Part shown: positions 52,285-60,132 of the stretch, in pieces | Position numbering within the stretch: position 1 is the stretch's first letter | Layout of the letters: each line of letters begins with the position of its first letter | Assembly (NCBI GenBank): GCA_023431345.1 | Contig: JAEYWK010000042.1 | Span: 40,994-104,993 of the forward strand | Length of the DNA: 64,000 nucleotides | Origin: Pseudomonadota bacterium | Lineage (GTDB): Bacteria > Myxococcota_A > Polyangia > Polyangiales > Polyangiaceae | Reading direction: 5' to 3' | The notes under the pieces: model-generated | What the model saw: only the letters and a program-made list of their open reading frames with translations | The model's database searches: none | Told to the model about the DNA's origin: nothing | Program-made: the position numbers and the translations under genes

Positions 52285-53610
52285 GTGAACCCCAAGACTA
52301 TTCGTTACCTCATCTGGCCGTTTTGGTTCGTGATCGTCCCCGCGGGGCTGTCGGTCCTCACCTACAACCTCGTCGCGCCCAGTGAACAAGTCATCCAGGT
52401 CACGCTCTGGGACACGATCCAGTATTGGGTCAAAGATCAGCCCGTTCCGACGCTGATCGTCCTCTTCACGATCTTCGAGATGGTGCTCTACAGCTACCGG
52501 CACGCGCTGCCGGGCGCGCAGTACCTGAGCAGCAACGAGCGCGCGGACGTGCCCAAGAAGGTGCGGCGCGAGTTCGAGCACGCCGCTCACCTACTCGACG
52601 AAGCCGAGCGCATTCAGCGCAAGAACCGCGGCGCCGTCGAGCGCACGCTGACGTCCGATTCGCGCGGCGAGCTCGGGGAAGCCCTCGAAGACCTGCGCGA
52701 CTCGATGAACAAGACGGCGTTCGACGAGCACGGCTTCCTCGAGCGCTACGATCGCGCCACGCGGCTCGTGAACAAGCACCTCGGCCCCTGGCAAAAGGGT
52801 GAGCTGCGCGAGTACCTCGAGTCGATCGGCGTCGCCATCGGCGTCGCGTTCCTGCTGCGCGCCGCGGTCGTGGAGGCATTCAAGATCCCCAGCGGGTCGA
52901 TGCTGCCCACGCTGCAGATCCAAGATCACATCTTCGTCAACAAGCTGGCCTACGGCCCGCCCATCCCTTTCACGAACACGCGGCTCTTCACCCGCCTGCC
53001 GCCGAAGCGCGGCGACGTCATGGTGTTTGCGTATCCGGAGCCCAACCCGCACGCCGAGCACCCTGACTACATCAAGCGCGTGATCGCCATCGAAGGTGAC
53101 GAGCTCGTGGTCGAGAGCGGCCACCCCATCATCAACGGTTGGCGCGTCCCCAGCTGCAAGGTCGGCAAGTACGAGTTCGACGAGGCCGAGGGCATCGTCA
53201 AGCGCGGCGATCTGTACATGGAATACCTGGGCGAGTACTCGTACCTCACGCTGTACGAAGAGGGGCGCGCCGACGGTAGGCAGGGGCCCTATCGCGTGAA
53301 GCCCGGTGAAACCTGGGTCCTCGGCGACAACCGCAACAACAGCAGCGACTCACGCGCCTGGTACGGCGGTCGCGGCGGAGGCGTACCGGACGCGAACATC
53401 AAGGGCCGCGCGATGTTCGTTTGGCTGAATTTCAAGAAGAACGGTTGGCCCGACGTCGACCGTCTGTTCACGCACGTGCTCGGCACGCCCAAGCTCCCCG
53501 TCGGCGCTCCGCCCGACATCCTCGCCGGTATCGATCGTTGCTTGCGCGAGCGCCCCCCCGCCGACCAAACGCTGCCTCCGCCGCCCGCCGCGCAGCACAG
53601 CGCGCCCTAA
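52285..53610 (+). CDS. lepB: Signal peptidase I, long form
   Basis: The protein has 441 residues from GTG 52285 (GGAG 11 bases upstream), longer than the 324 of E. coli. Two N-terminal membrane helices (about 6-30, 50-70), then a charged helical, probably cytosolic insert (about 75-180), a third helix (about 183-200), and the catalytic part: Ser205 in KIPSGSMLPTL, Lys264 in YIKRVIAIEGD, GDNRNNSSDSRAWYG. The Ser-Lys dyad is complete, so it should cleave signal peptides of exported proteins. The C-terminus is Pro/Ala-rich. The 344 bases after it hold one possible small gene. Confidence 0.93.
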   Translation: MNPKTIRYLIWPFWFVIVPAGLSVLTYNLVAPSEQVIQVTLWDTIQYWVKDQPVPTLIVLFTIFEMVLYSYRHALPGAQYLSSNERADVPKKVRREFEHAAHLLDEAERIQRKNRGAVERTLTSDSRGELGEALEDLRDSMNKTAFDEHGFLERYDRATRLVNKHLGPWQKGELREYLESIGVAIGVAFLLRAAVVEAFKIPSGSMLPTLQIQDHIFVNKLAYGPPIPFTNTRLFTRLPPKRGDVMVFAYPEPNPHAEHPDYIKRVIAIEGDELVVESGHPIINGWRVPSCKVGKYEFDEAEGIVKRGDLYMEYLGEYSYLTLYEEGRADGRQGPYRVKPGETWVLGDNRNNSSDSRAWYGGRGGGVPDANIKGRAMFVWLNFKKNGWPDVDRLFTHVLGTPKLPVGAPPDILAGIDRCLRERPPADQTLPPPPAAQHSAP

Positions 53611-53658
53611 ACAACGACGTCGACGCGACAGCCGCGGAGCACCGCCCAGGCGCGCTCG

Positions 53659-53838
53659 TTAGCTCTCGGGCTCACCGGGGAGCCGCGGCCCCACGACGCG
53701 GTGAATGCCGCTCGGACGCAGGTCCAAATTGAGACGGGCTTCCTGCGAGCATTCAGGCCGCGTCTGCGCCAGCACGCCCGCAAGCAGGATACCGAGGACC
53801 TGGGGGTCGAGAGGGTCGGGCGAAACCGGGCGTCTCAT
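53659..53838 (-). CDS. Possible small protein of 59 residues
   Basis: ATG 53838 to TAA 53659. Third positions are mostly G/C. The product begins MRRPVSPDPLDPQVLGILL, includes AGVLAQTRPECSQEA and ends RVVGPRLPGEPES. One amphipathic helix is likely. There is no clear ribosome-binding site. It fills an otherwise empty 344-base gap; similarity to known families cannot be judged by eye. Confidence 0.35.
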   Translation of the reverse strand: MRRPVSPDPLDPQVLGILLAGVLAQTRPECSQEARLNLDLRPSGIHRVVGPRLPGEPES

Positions 53839-53954
53839 GTTCAGCTTGGTAGTACGCCCTCGGCTTCCGCCGCCTTCCCCAAGCCCATCGGCCGGTTCCC
53901 GCTCACACGGCCGTTGAGGCAGGATTTTGGCCGAGACGTGCTACACCCGGCCCG

Positions 53955-54419
53955 GTGAACCACCTCGACTTCTTCGACATCTGCGCGATCTTCCTGGGTA
54001 TCTGGTTCATGATCGCCAAGCTCGACGCACAGGGTCGGAGGCACGAGAGCTTCGCGCACGTACCGGCGGCCGACTTCGAGCGCTGGCGAAGCTGGACGAT
54101 TTCGATCTACCGGCTCGGGGCGACCGCCTGCTTCGTGCGCGTCATCTTCCACCAGGCTTGGTCGTACTACGCCGCGCGCCACGTCGTGGGCATGCCTGCG
54201 GCGCCGAAGTCGCTGGTAGTCCCGGCGCTGATGGTGGACGCCCTCTTCCTTGCGGCGGTGGTGAGCACCTTCCTGCGCGGCGCCCGCGCGCGCGCGCTCC
54301 GCCGCGAGCTGGGCATCGTGCTCTCGCCGCTCAGCGCAAAGCAAGCCGCCGCCATGTCCGACAAGGACGATGACGGCGGCGAACAGAGCGGCGCTGAGCG
54401 CCGTTCGACTCAGACGTAG
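53955..54419 (+). CDS. Small membrane protein of unknown function
   Basis: The protein has 154 residues from GTG 53955. Three hydrophobic segments (about 5-22, 52-70 and 88-110), with FFDICAIFLGIWFMIAKLD at the N-terminus and a charged cytosolic tail rich in Asp/Glu/Arg. No family is recognised. Its last 10 bases overlap the end of the convergent xylA gene. Confidence 0.7.
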   Translation: MNHLDFFDICAIFLGIWFMIAKLDAQGRRHESFAHVPAADFERWRSWTISIYRLGATACFVRVIFHQAWSYYAARHVVGMPAAPKSLVVPALMVDALFLAAVVSTFLRGARARALRRELGIVLSPLSAKQAAAMSDKDDDGGEQSGAERRSTQT

Positions 54420-55726
54420 CGGTTGACGAGGTTCTCGAGCGCCTCTTGGCGACCGGAGCGCGCCTTCGGCTCGATGCCGCTATTGAGCACGTGATCGCTG
54501 AGCTCGGCCAAGCTGAGCTTGCCGCTCGCGATGCGCTCGCCGAGATCCGTACGCCAGCCGGCGTAGCGCTCGCTGACGGCTTGCTCGAGCTTGCCATCGC
54601 TCACGATCTTCTCTGCGACGAGGAGCGAGCGCGCCAGCACGTCCATGCCGCCGATGTGGGCGTGGAACAGATCTTCGGGATCGATGCTCTGGCGGCGCAG
54701 CTTGGCGTCGAAGTTCATGCCGCCCGTCGTGAAGCCGCCGTTCTTGAGGAACGTGGCGAGCACGAGCGCGAGCTGCGGCACGTCGTTCGGGAATTGATCG
54801 GTGTCCCAGCCCAGCAGATCGTCGCCGCGGTTGATGTCGAGGCTGCCGAAGATGTTGTTGGCGTAGGCGTACGCGACCTCGTGCTGGAAGCTGTGCCCCG
54901 ACAAGATGGCGTGGTTGGCCTCGATGTTGACCTTGTACTCCTTCTCCAGGCCGTAGCGCTGCAGGAAGGCGTAAACGGTCGCGCTGTCGTAGTCGTACTG
55001 GTGCTTGGTCGGCTCTTTCGGCTTCGGCTCGATGAGCAGCGTCCCCTTGAAGCCGATCTTGTGCTTGTGCTCGGCGACCAGCGAAAGGAAGCGACCGAGC
55101 TGATCGACTTCGCGCTTCATGTCGGTGTTGAGCAGCGTCTCGTAGCCTTCACGGCCACCCCACAGCACGTAGTTCTCGCCCTTCAGCCCGTGCGTGATGT
55201 CGAGGATCTTGCGCACCTGGGCGGCGGCGTACGCGAACACCTCGGGATCGGGATTGGTCGCCGCGCCGCTCATGTAGCGCGGGTGGCTGAAGAGGTTGGC
55301 GGTGCCCCAGAGCAGCTTCACGCCGGTGCGCGCCATCTCTTTCTCGGCGAGGCCGATGATCTTGTCGAGGTTCGCGTGGCTCTCTTTGAGCGTGGCGCCC
55401 TCGGGCGCGATGTCACGGTCGTGAAACGTAAAGTACGGAGCGCCGAGCTTCTGGAAGAACTCGAAGGCCACCTTCAGCTTGAGCTCTGCCGCCTCGATGG
55501 GGCTCTGCACCTTGAACCACGGACGATCGAAGGTGCCGCCACCGAACACGTCGGAGCCGGGCCAGGCGAACGTGTGCCAGTAGCAAACGGCACAACGCAG
55601 GTGTTCGGCAATGGTCTTGCCGAGCACGACCTTGTCTTTATCGTAGTAGCGGAACGCGAGCGGGTTCTCGCTGTTCGGCCCCTCGTAACGAATCGCTTCA
55701 ATGCCCGGGAAGAACGCCTGACTCAT
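54410..55726 (-). CDS. xylA: Xylose isomerase
   Basis: The protein has 438 residues, the class II length. It interconverts D-xylose and D-xylulose (and D-glucose and D-fructose) with two divalent metals. Seen: catalytic His in YFTFHDRDIAPEG, VLWGGREGYETLLNTD, metal Glu in LLIEPKPKEPTKHQYDYD, EANHAILSGHSFQHE, metal Asp residues in LGSLDINRGDDLLGWDTDQ-type sequence (visible as DINRGDDLLGWDTDQFP), and MNFDAKLRRQS. All key residues are present. No xylulokinase or xylose transporter lies nearby. Promoter and operator-like sequences occupy the divergent gap to ctaA. Confidence 0.97.
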   Translation of the reverse strand: MSQAFFPGIEAIRYEGPNSENPLAFRYYDKDKVVLGKTIAEHLRCAVCYWHTFAWPGSDVFGGGTFDRPWFKVQSPIEAAELKLKVAFEFFQKLGAPYFTFHDRDIAPEGATLKESHANLDKIIGLAEKEMARTGVKLLWGTANLFSHPRYMSGAATNPDPEVFAYAAAQVRKILDITHGLKGENYVLWGGREGYETLLNTDMKREVDQLGRFLSLVAEHKHKIGFKGTLLIEPKPKEPTKHQYDYDSATVYAFLQRYGLEKEYKVNIEANHAILSGHSFQHEVAYAYANNIFGSLDINRGDDLLGWDTDQFPNDVPQLALVLATFLKNGGFTTGGMNFDAKLRRQSIDPEDLFHAHIGGMDVLARSLLVAEKIVSDGKLEQAVSERYAGWRTDLGERIASGKLSLAELSDHVLNSGIEPKARSGRQEALENLVNRYV

Positions 55727-55923
55727 TGCTGAAGTCCTCTCCTCAACTCTTGGGTTTGCGCGCAGCAGGCGACAGCCTGGCTGTGCCGCGCTCGAGCGTG
55801 AAGGTACCTCACCCCGCCTACCTGCGCAACGCGAGAACCTGGAACCGGTCCCACATAGCGCAAACAGCTAATTTATGCATACAAATCGACACGTTAGAAG
55901 CGACATCAACATCGCTCTATTCC

Positions 55924-55935
55924 CCCAAATTTGGG
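55924..55935. promoter_or_regulatory. Perfect 12-bp palindrome CCCAAATTTGGG
   Basis: It lies in the AT-rich divergent xylA-ctaA gap, about 200 bases upstream of xylA. It could be a protein-binding site; no specific regulator is implied. Confidence 0.35.
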
Positions 55936-55976
55936 CGATGACGGTCGAAGGGCATCCGCTGGATGGGCCTCCAAAA

Positions 55977-55985
55977 TGTGGATAA
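55977..55985. promoter_or_regulatory. Perfect DnaA-box sequence in the xylA-ctaA gap
   Basis: TGTGGATAA, the reverse complement of TTATCCACA, in an AT-rich segment (about 55850-56070). Only one such box was seen, with no dnaA, dnaN or gidA gene nearby, so an origin is not supported; DnaA as a transcription factor or chance are alternatives. Confidence 0.35.
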
Positions 55986-55990
55986 AACCT

Positions 55991-56004
55991 TGTAATCGTT
56001 AACA
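55991..56004. promoter_or_regulatory. LacI-family-type operator candidate in the xylA-ctaA gap
   Basis: TGTAATCGTTAACA has the TGTAA-N-CG-N-T-N-ACA form of LacI-family operators, and extends to GTAA-N2-GTTAAC-N2-TTAC. A LacI-type xylose regulator acting here is an inference; no such gene is in the window. Downstream, TATAGT (56061-56066) is a good -10 for ctaA but its -35 is weak. Confidence 0.4.
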
Positions 56005-56117
56005 TTTACGCACCGCTCAACGGGGCCGCGCACTCGTCGTTTTTTCTTAACTTTATTAACTATAGTCCCCAAGGCGCGGTGGTCGCGTCGCGGCGGCCAT
56101 GGCACAGACGCCGGCAC

Positions 56118-57140
56118 ATGCCTGCTTCGGCCGATACCGCGTACATCTCCCCCGAACGCGACGCCGACGAGCGTCTCCTCACGCCGACCAGCCCGACCTT
56201 CGCGGCGGCCGCGCGCGGCGTCACGATCGCGACCATCCTCGTCGTGCTGATGGGCGCGGTCGTGCGCATCACGGGCTCGGGGGCTGGCTGCGGCCAGCAC
56301 TGGCCCACCTGCCACGGGGAAGTGGCCCACCTACCGAAGAGCGTCGAAACCTGGATCGAGCTCACGCATCGCGTCACCTCCGGGCTCGACTTCCTCAGTG
56401 TGGTCGCTCTCACCTGGCTCTCGTTCCGCTTGCCGAAGCGCCACCCGGCGCGGCTCGCGACTTACGCGGCGCTGTTTCTGATGCTCGTCGAGGTCGCGAT
56501 CGGCGCGCGCCTGGTGCTGCTGAGCTTGGTTGGTTCGAACCTGTCGATCGACCGCGTCGTCGTCATGCCCGCTCACCTGATCACGACCTCGCTCTTGCTC
56601 GGCGCGCTGGGGGCTGCCAGCTACTTCAGCTCGCCCCGCCGCCTCGAGCGCGAGGGCGCGCCTGGAGGCGCGGAGGCTCGCGCGCTGGACGGGGCGTTTC
56701 GCTGGGTCCTGGGCGCGGGCCTGCTGCTGCTGCTCGTCTCGATGACGGGCGCCATCACGGCTCTCGGCGACACCGTTTACCCGGTCCAAGGTCGGGGCAC
56801 GCTGGAACACTTGCAAAACGACCAGGCCGCCGGCGGGCACCTGCTCGGCAAGCTGCGCGTGGTGCACCCGCTCCTCGCGCTGCTCGGCGTGGCGGGCCTG
56901 TGGATCGCCGGCAGCCGGGCGCGCGACGCGACGCACGCGGCTGGGGTGCAGCGCGTCGGGGCGGCGCTGTACGCGGGCGGCGCGCTGGCGCTCGTGATTG
57001 GCCTCGTGAACATTTGGCTGGCGGCGCCCGGCTACTTGCAGGTCATTCACCTGCTCATGGCGTGCCTGCTGTGGTTGAGCGTCGTCGTGCTGGGTTGCAT
57101 GCTGTGGGATCTGCGAGCACGGAGGGACGCGAGCCGATGA
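56118..57140 (+). CDS. ctaA: Heme A synthase (COX15/CtaA family)
   Basis: The protein has 340 residues from ATG 56118. A membrane enzyme of eight helices that converts heme O to heme A for aa3-type cytochrome oxidase. Seen: GAVVRITGSGAGCGQHWPTC with the conserved Cys pair, heme-ligand His in ELTHRVTSG and MPAHLITTS, and in the second half KLRVVHPLLALLGV and QVIHLLMACLLW. The four-His pattern is complete. A further 13 codons upstream are open but Arg-rich. The stop overlaps the aldehyde dehydrogenase start as ATGA. Cytochrome oxidase genes are not in the window. Confidence 0.93.
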   Translation: MPASADTAYISPERDADERLLTPTSPTFAAAARGVTIATILVVLMGAVVRITGSGAGCGQHWPTCHGEVAHLPKSVETWIELTHRVTSGLDFLSVVALTWLSFRLPKRHPARLATYAALFLMLVEVAIGARLVLLSLVGSNLSIDRVVVMPAHLITTSLLLGALGAASYFSSPRRLEREGAPGGAEARALDGAFRWVLGAGLLLLLVSMTGAITALGDTVYPVQGRGTLEHLQNDQAAGGHLLGKLRVVHPLLALLGVAGLWIAGSRARDATHAAGVQRVGAALYAGGALALVIGLVNIWLAAPGYLQVIHLLMACLLWLSVVVLGCMLWDLRARRDASR

Positions 57141-58510
57141 ACGTGCATAACCCTGCCCGCGGCGAGGTCATCGAAAGCCTGCCTGAGACGCCACCGGACG
57201 AGCTGCCGGCGCGGCTCGCGAGGGCGCGCGCTGCGCAGCCGGCGTGGGCCTCGCTCGCCGCCAGCGAGCGCCGGCGAACCTTGAGCAAGTTTCGCGACCT
57301 GGTCAGCGAGCGCCGAGAAGAGCTCGCGCAGACTCTCACGCGCGAGGTGGGCAAGCCCATCAGCCAGTCACGCAGCGAGCTGAGCGGGCTCTTGCCGCGC
57401 CTGGATTTCTTCCTCGAGCACTTCGAGGCCGAGCTCGCGCCCCGCGTGGTGCTGGGCACGGCCAGCGAGGCGCTGGAAGAGCGCATCGTTTTCGAGCCGC
57501 TGGGCGTCGTCGCCAACGTGTCGGCCTGGAACTATCCGTACTTCGTCGGCTGCAACGTGCTGGTGCCCGCGCTGCTCACCGGTAACGCGGTGCTCTACAA
57601 GCCGAGTGAGCTGTGTTGCATCACCGGGCTCGCGATCGCCCGACTGTTGCATGAGGCGGGCGTACCGAGCGGCGTGTTCCAAGCGCTGATCGGGGGTAAG
57701 GAGCTGGGAGCGGCGCTGGTCGCCCTCCCCGTCGATGGCGTCTTTTTCACGGGCTCCTACGCCACGGGCCGGAAGATCGCCGAAGTCGTCGCGCCGCGCA
57801 TGGTGCGCCTGCAGCTCGAGCTGGGCGGCAAAGACCCGGCGTACGTTGCTGACGACGTCGATGTGGCAGCCGTCGCGGCCGCCGTGGCCGACGGCGCGTT
57901 CTACAACACCGGTCAAAGCTGCTGCGCCGTCGAGCGCATCTACGTGCACGAGCGCGTGTACTCGGACTTCGTCGACGCCTTCGTGGCCGAGGTGAGCCGC
58001 TTCAAGCTCGGCGAGCCGACCGACGAGGCCACCTACATCGGCCCGCTCTGTCGGGGTGACGTGGCGCTGAGCGAGCTCGAGTCACAAGTGGCGGACGCGA
58101 TCGCGCAAGGAGGCAAGCTGCTCACGGGCGGAAAGCGGGCCGCGCGCCCCGGTTCGTTCTTCGAGCCGACGGTGATCGGCGACGCCAAGCAGAGCATGCA
58201 GCTCATGCGCGACGAGAGCTTCGGCCCGATCATCGGGATCTGCAGCGTCCCGAACGACGAGGCGGCGGCCGCCGCGATGGCCGATACGGAGTACGGGCTC
58301 ACCGCCGCCGTCTACACTCAGGATGAGACTCGCGCGGAGGGGCTGCTGGCGCAGCTGCCGGTCGGAAGCGCGTACGTCAACTGCTGCGACCGCGTGAGCC
58401 CGCGCCTGCCCTGGACGGGACGCAAGCACTCGGGCATTGGCTCGACGCTGTCGACGCTGGGCATTCAAGCTTTTCTCCAGCCCAAAGCCTGGCACATCTG
58501 TCGCGGCTGA
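57137..58510 (+). CDS. Aldehyde dehydrogenase family protein
   Basis: The protein has 457 residues from ATG 57137, which overlaps the ctaA stop. An NAD(P)-dependent aldehyde dehydrogenase. Seen: SAWNYPYFVGCNVLVPALL, NAVLYKPSE, FFTGSYATGRKI, general base in LQLELGGKDPAYV, nucleophile Cys262 in NTGQSCCAVERIYV, and ESFGPIIGI. The short N-terminus is like the succinate-semialdehyde/lactaldehyde dehydrogenase groups; the true substrate cannot be read from sequence. A longer open frame on the same strand begins inside ctaA, but it is out of phase with ctaA and not coding there. Confidence 0.92.
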   Translation: MNVHNPARGEVIESLPETPPDELPARLARARAAQPAWASLAASERRRTLSKFRDLVSERREELAQTLTREVGKPISQSRSELSGLLPRLDFFLEHFEAELAPRVVLGTASEALEERIVFEPLGVVANVSAWNYPYFVGCNVLVPALLTGNAVLYKPSELCCITGLAIARLLHEAGVPSGVFQALIGGKELGAALVALPVDGVFFTGSYATGRKIAEVVAPRMVRLQLELGGKDPAYVADDVDVAAVAAAVADGAFYNTGQSCCAVERIYVHERVYSDFVDAFVAEVSRFKLGEPTDEATYIGPLCRGDVALSELESQVADAIAQGGKLLTGGKRAARPGSFFEPTVIGDAKQSMQLMRDESFGPIIGICSVPNDEAAAAAMADTEYGLTAAVYTQDETRAEGLLAQLPVGSAYVNCCDRVSPRLPWTGRKHSGIGSTLSTLGIQAFLQPKAWHICRG

Positions 58511-58544
58511 ACGCGCGCGCTCCCGCCTACCGCTAGCGCGCCGG

Positions 58545-59033
58545 CTAGGGTCGAGCTTCGGGTTGGTCGAGGCGCTCGCCACCGACCTCGGCGGTGACGA
58601 GCCGGAAGGTGTCGCCGCGCTTCTCGAAGACGGCGGAGCTCCGGCGAGGTCGGCGAAGCTCCGGCACCTCGGGCCGCACGCTGGTGACGACGTCAGCCTC
58701 GAGCCGCGCCCGTCCTCCTTCGACGCGCACGTCCACGGCGTCGAGCTGGAAGTGCAGCTGCGGCTCGAGCTTCCGCGCCTCTCGCACCGCCTCCACCAGC
58801 GCTGCCCGCCCCACCAGCGGCTCAGCGAGCTCGCTGACGCGGACGCTCACGCGCTCGACCGCGTACGCCTCGAGCGCCTGAACGAGCGCCGAATCGCCCA
58901 CGTTGGCGGCCGCGATCAAGGCATCCGCCGACTTTCGTACGCGCTTTTCGTCGGTCGGGTATGCGAGCGCCGTGGCGGCCCCCAGCCCTGCCAGGGCCAG
59001 GAGCGCGAGCCGCGTGCGGGACGAGACGTGCAT
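58545..59033 (-). CDS. Exported NTF2-like small protein
   Basis: The protein has 162 residues. Signal peptide about 1-24 (LALLALAGLGAATALA). The mature part has the helix-helix-strand order of SnoaL/NTF2-like folds (ADALIAAANVGDSALVQALE, LHFQLDAVDVRVEGGRARLEAD, then VFEKRGDTFRLVTAEV), as in small periplasmic pocket proteins. No catalytic residues can be assigned. It converges with the aldehyde dehydrogenase gene and is divergent from the permease gene. Confidence 0.7.
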   Translation of the reverse strand: MHVSSRTRLALLALAGLGAATALAYPTDEKRVRKSADALIAAANVGDSALVQALEAYAVERVSVRVSELAEPLVGRAALVEAVREARKLEPQLHFQLDAVDVRVEGGRARLEADVVTSVRPEVPELRRPRRSSAVFEKRGDTFRLVTAEVGGERLDQPEARP

Positions 59034-59127
59034 GGGCGGAGCCTAGCGCGTCGCCGCGCGCGCTAGCGCCGAGATGATGGGCGGCCGCCGCGTCAATCGC
59101 GCGCCGCGCCCCGAGCCCCTGCGTGTT

Positions 59128-60117
59128 ATGAGCCGGGCCCCCGTGAGTCGGCTGTTCTTACCCTACCTGACCGTGGTGGGCTGGGTGCTGGGCCCGGTCC
59201 TGCTGGGGGCGATCTGGAGGAAGCTGGGGGCGCCCGCTTCGGCCTCGCGCCGGCTCTTCAACGTCGCTTTCTTCGGCTGCCAAACCACGATCACGCTGTT
59301 CTCACTGTGGATCGCCCGCATCGATCGGTCGTCAGCGCTGCTGCCCGTACTGTCCACCTCGGGCTGGCTGCTCACCGCCGCCGCCGCGTGGCTCATCAGT
59401 CGAGGGCTCGGCCACGGGCGCGAGCGCCGCGGCGCGTTCATCGCGACCATGAGCCAGAGCAACAACGGGTTCACGCTGCTCGGCTTCGTCGCGCTGGCGC
59501 TGTTCGGCGAGGCCGGCCTCGCCCAAGCTACCTACTCTCAGGCGCTCAATGCGCCGTATTTGCTGCTCTTCTGCTTTCCGCTCGCGCGCCTCTACTCGAG
59601 CGCCGGAGCAACCGCGGGCAAGTCGCTCGGCCAAATCTTGCTCGACAACGTGACGGACCCGCGCGTGTATCTGCCGCTCACCACCATCAGCGCCGGCCTG
59701 CTGTTGAATAGGCTCGAGGTGCCGCGCCCCGCCGCCATCAGCCAGTTGGTCCGCCCGCTGATCTACGTAGGCACGGCTTGTTCGGGCGTCGCCGTCGGGC
59801 TCCTGTATCGGGGCGCGCTGCTCCGGCGCTACTGGCGCGAAAACGCCGTCTCGTTCGGCTATCGCTCGACCCTCTACCCGCTCTACTACGCGGCGCTCGC
59901 GTGGCTCTTCGGGTTGGGCCCGCTGGATGCGCGAGTCCTCATCTTGTATGGCCTCGTGCCCAGCGCGCTGTTGGCCAACTACCTGGCCGTCTACTTCGAG
60001 CTCGACACGGAGCTCACCAGCTCCGTGTTCGTCGTCAGCACCGTGACGTTCCTGCTGGGAGTGCTCCCCGCGTACGCTTACTTGTCCGCGCTGCCCGCGT
60101 CGCAGCTCGGTCGCTAG
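59128..60117 (+). CDS. AEC-family permease (auxin-efflux-carrier-like)
   Basis: The protein has 329 residues from ATG 59128 and about ten hydrophobic segments in two halves. The AEC/MdcF pattern is seen in TMSQSNNGFTLLGFVALALFG and in the symmetrical second half (LYYAALAWLFGLGPLDARVL, VVSTVTFLLGVLPAYAYLS). Such permeases move organic anions such as malonate or malate in bacteria (known). The substrate is unknown. In-frame ATG 59074 would add an Arg/Pro-rich piece and is less likely. It converges with the glycoside hydrolase gene (15 bases apart). Confidence 0.8.
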   Translation: MSRAPVSRLFLPYLTVVGWVLGPVLLGAIWRKLGAPASASRRLFNVAFFGCQTTITLFSLWIARIDRSSALLPVLSTSGWLLTAAAAWLISRGLGHGRERRGAFIATMSQSNNGFTLLGFVALALFGEAGLAQATYSQALNAPYLLLFCFPLARLYSSAGATAGKSLGQILLDNVTDPRVYLPLTTISAGLLLNRLEVPRPAAISQLVRPLIYVGTACSGVAVGLLYRGALLRRYWRENAVSFGYRSTLYPLYYAALAWLFGLGPLDARVLILYGLVPSALLANYLAVYFELDTELTSSVFVVSTVTFLLGVLPAYAYLSALPASQLGR

Positions 60118-60132
60118 CCGCGCACGTTGGCG

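Noticed and set aside
55977..55985. Chromosomal origin suggested by the DnaA box and AT-rich gap
   Set aside because: Only a single exact box, and none of the usual origin neighbours (dnaA, dnaN, gidA, parAB, rpmH) in the window.
56099..58510. 803-residue frame that would fuse a domain to the aldehyde dehydrogenase
   Set aside because: Its first part is an out-of-phase reading of ctaA; the aldehyde dehydrogenase begins cleanly at ATG 57137 overlapping the ctaA stop.
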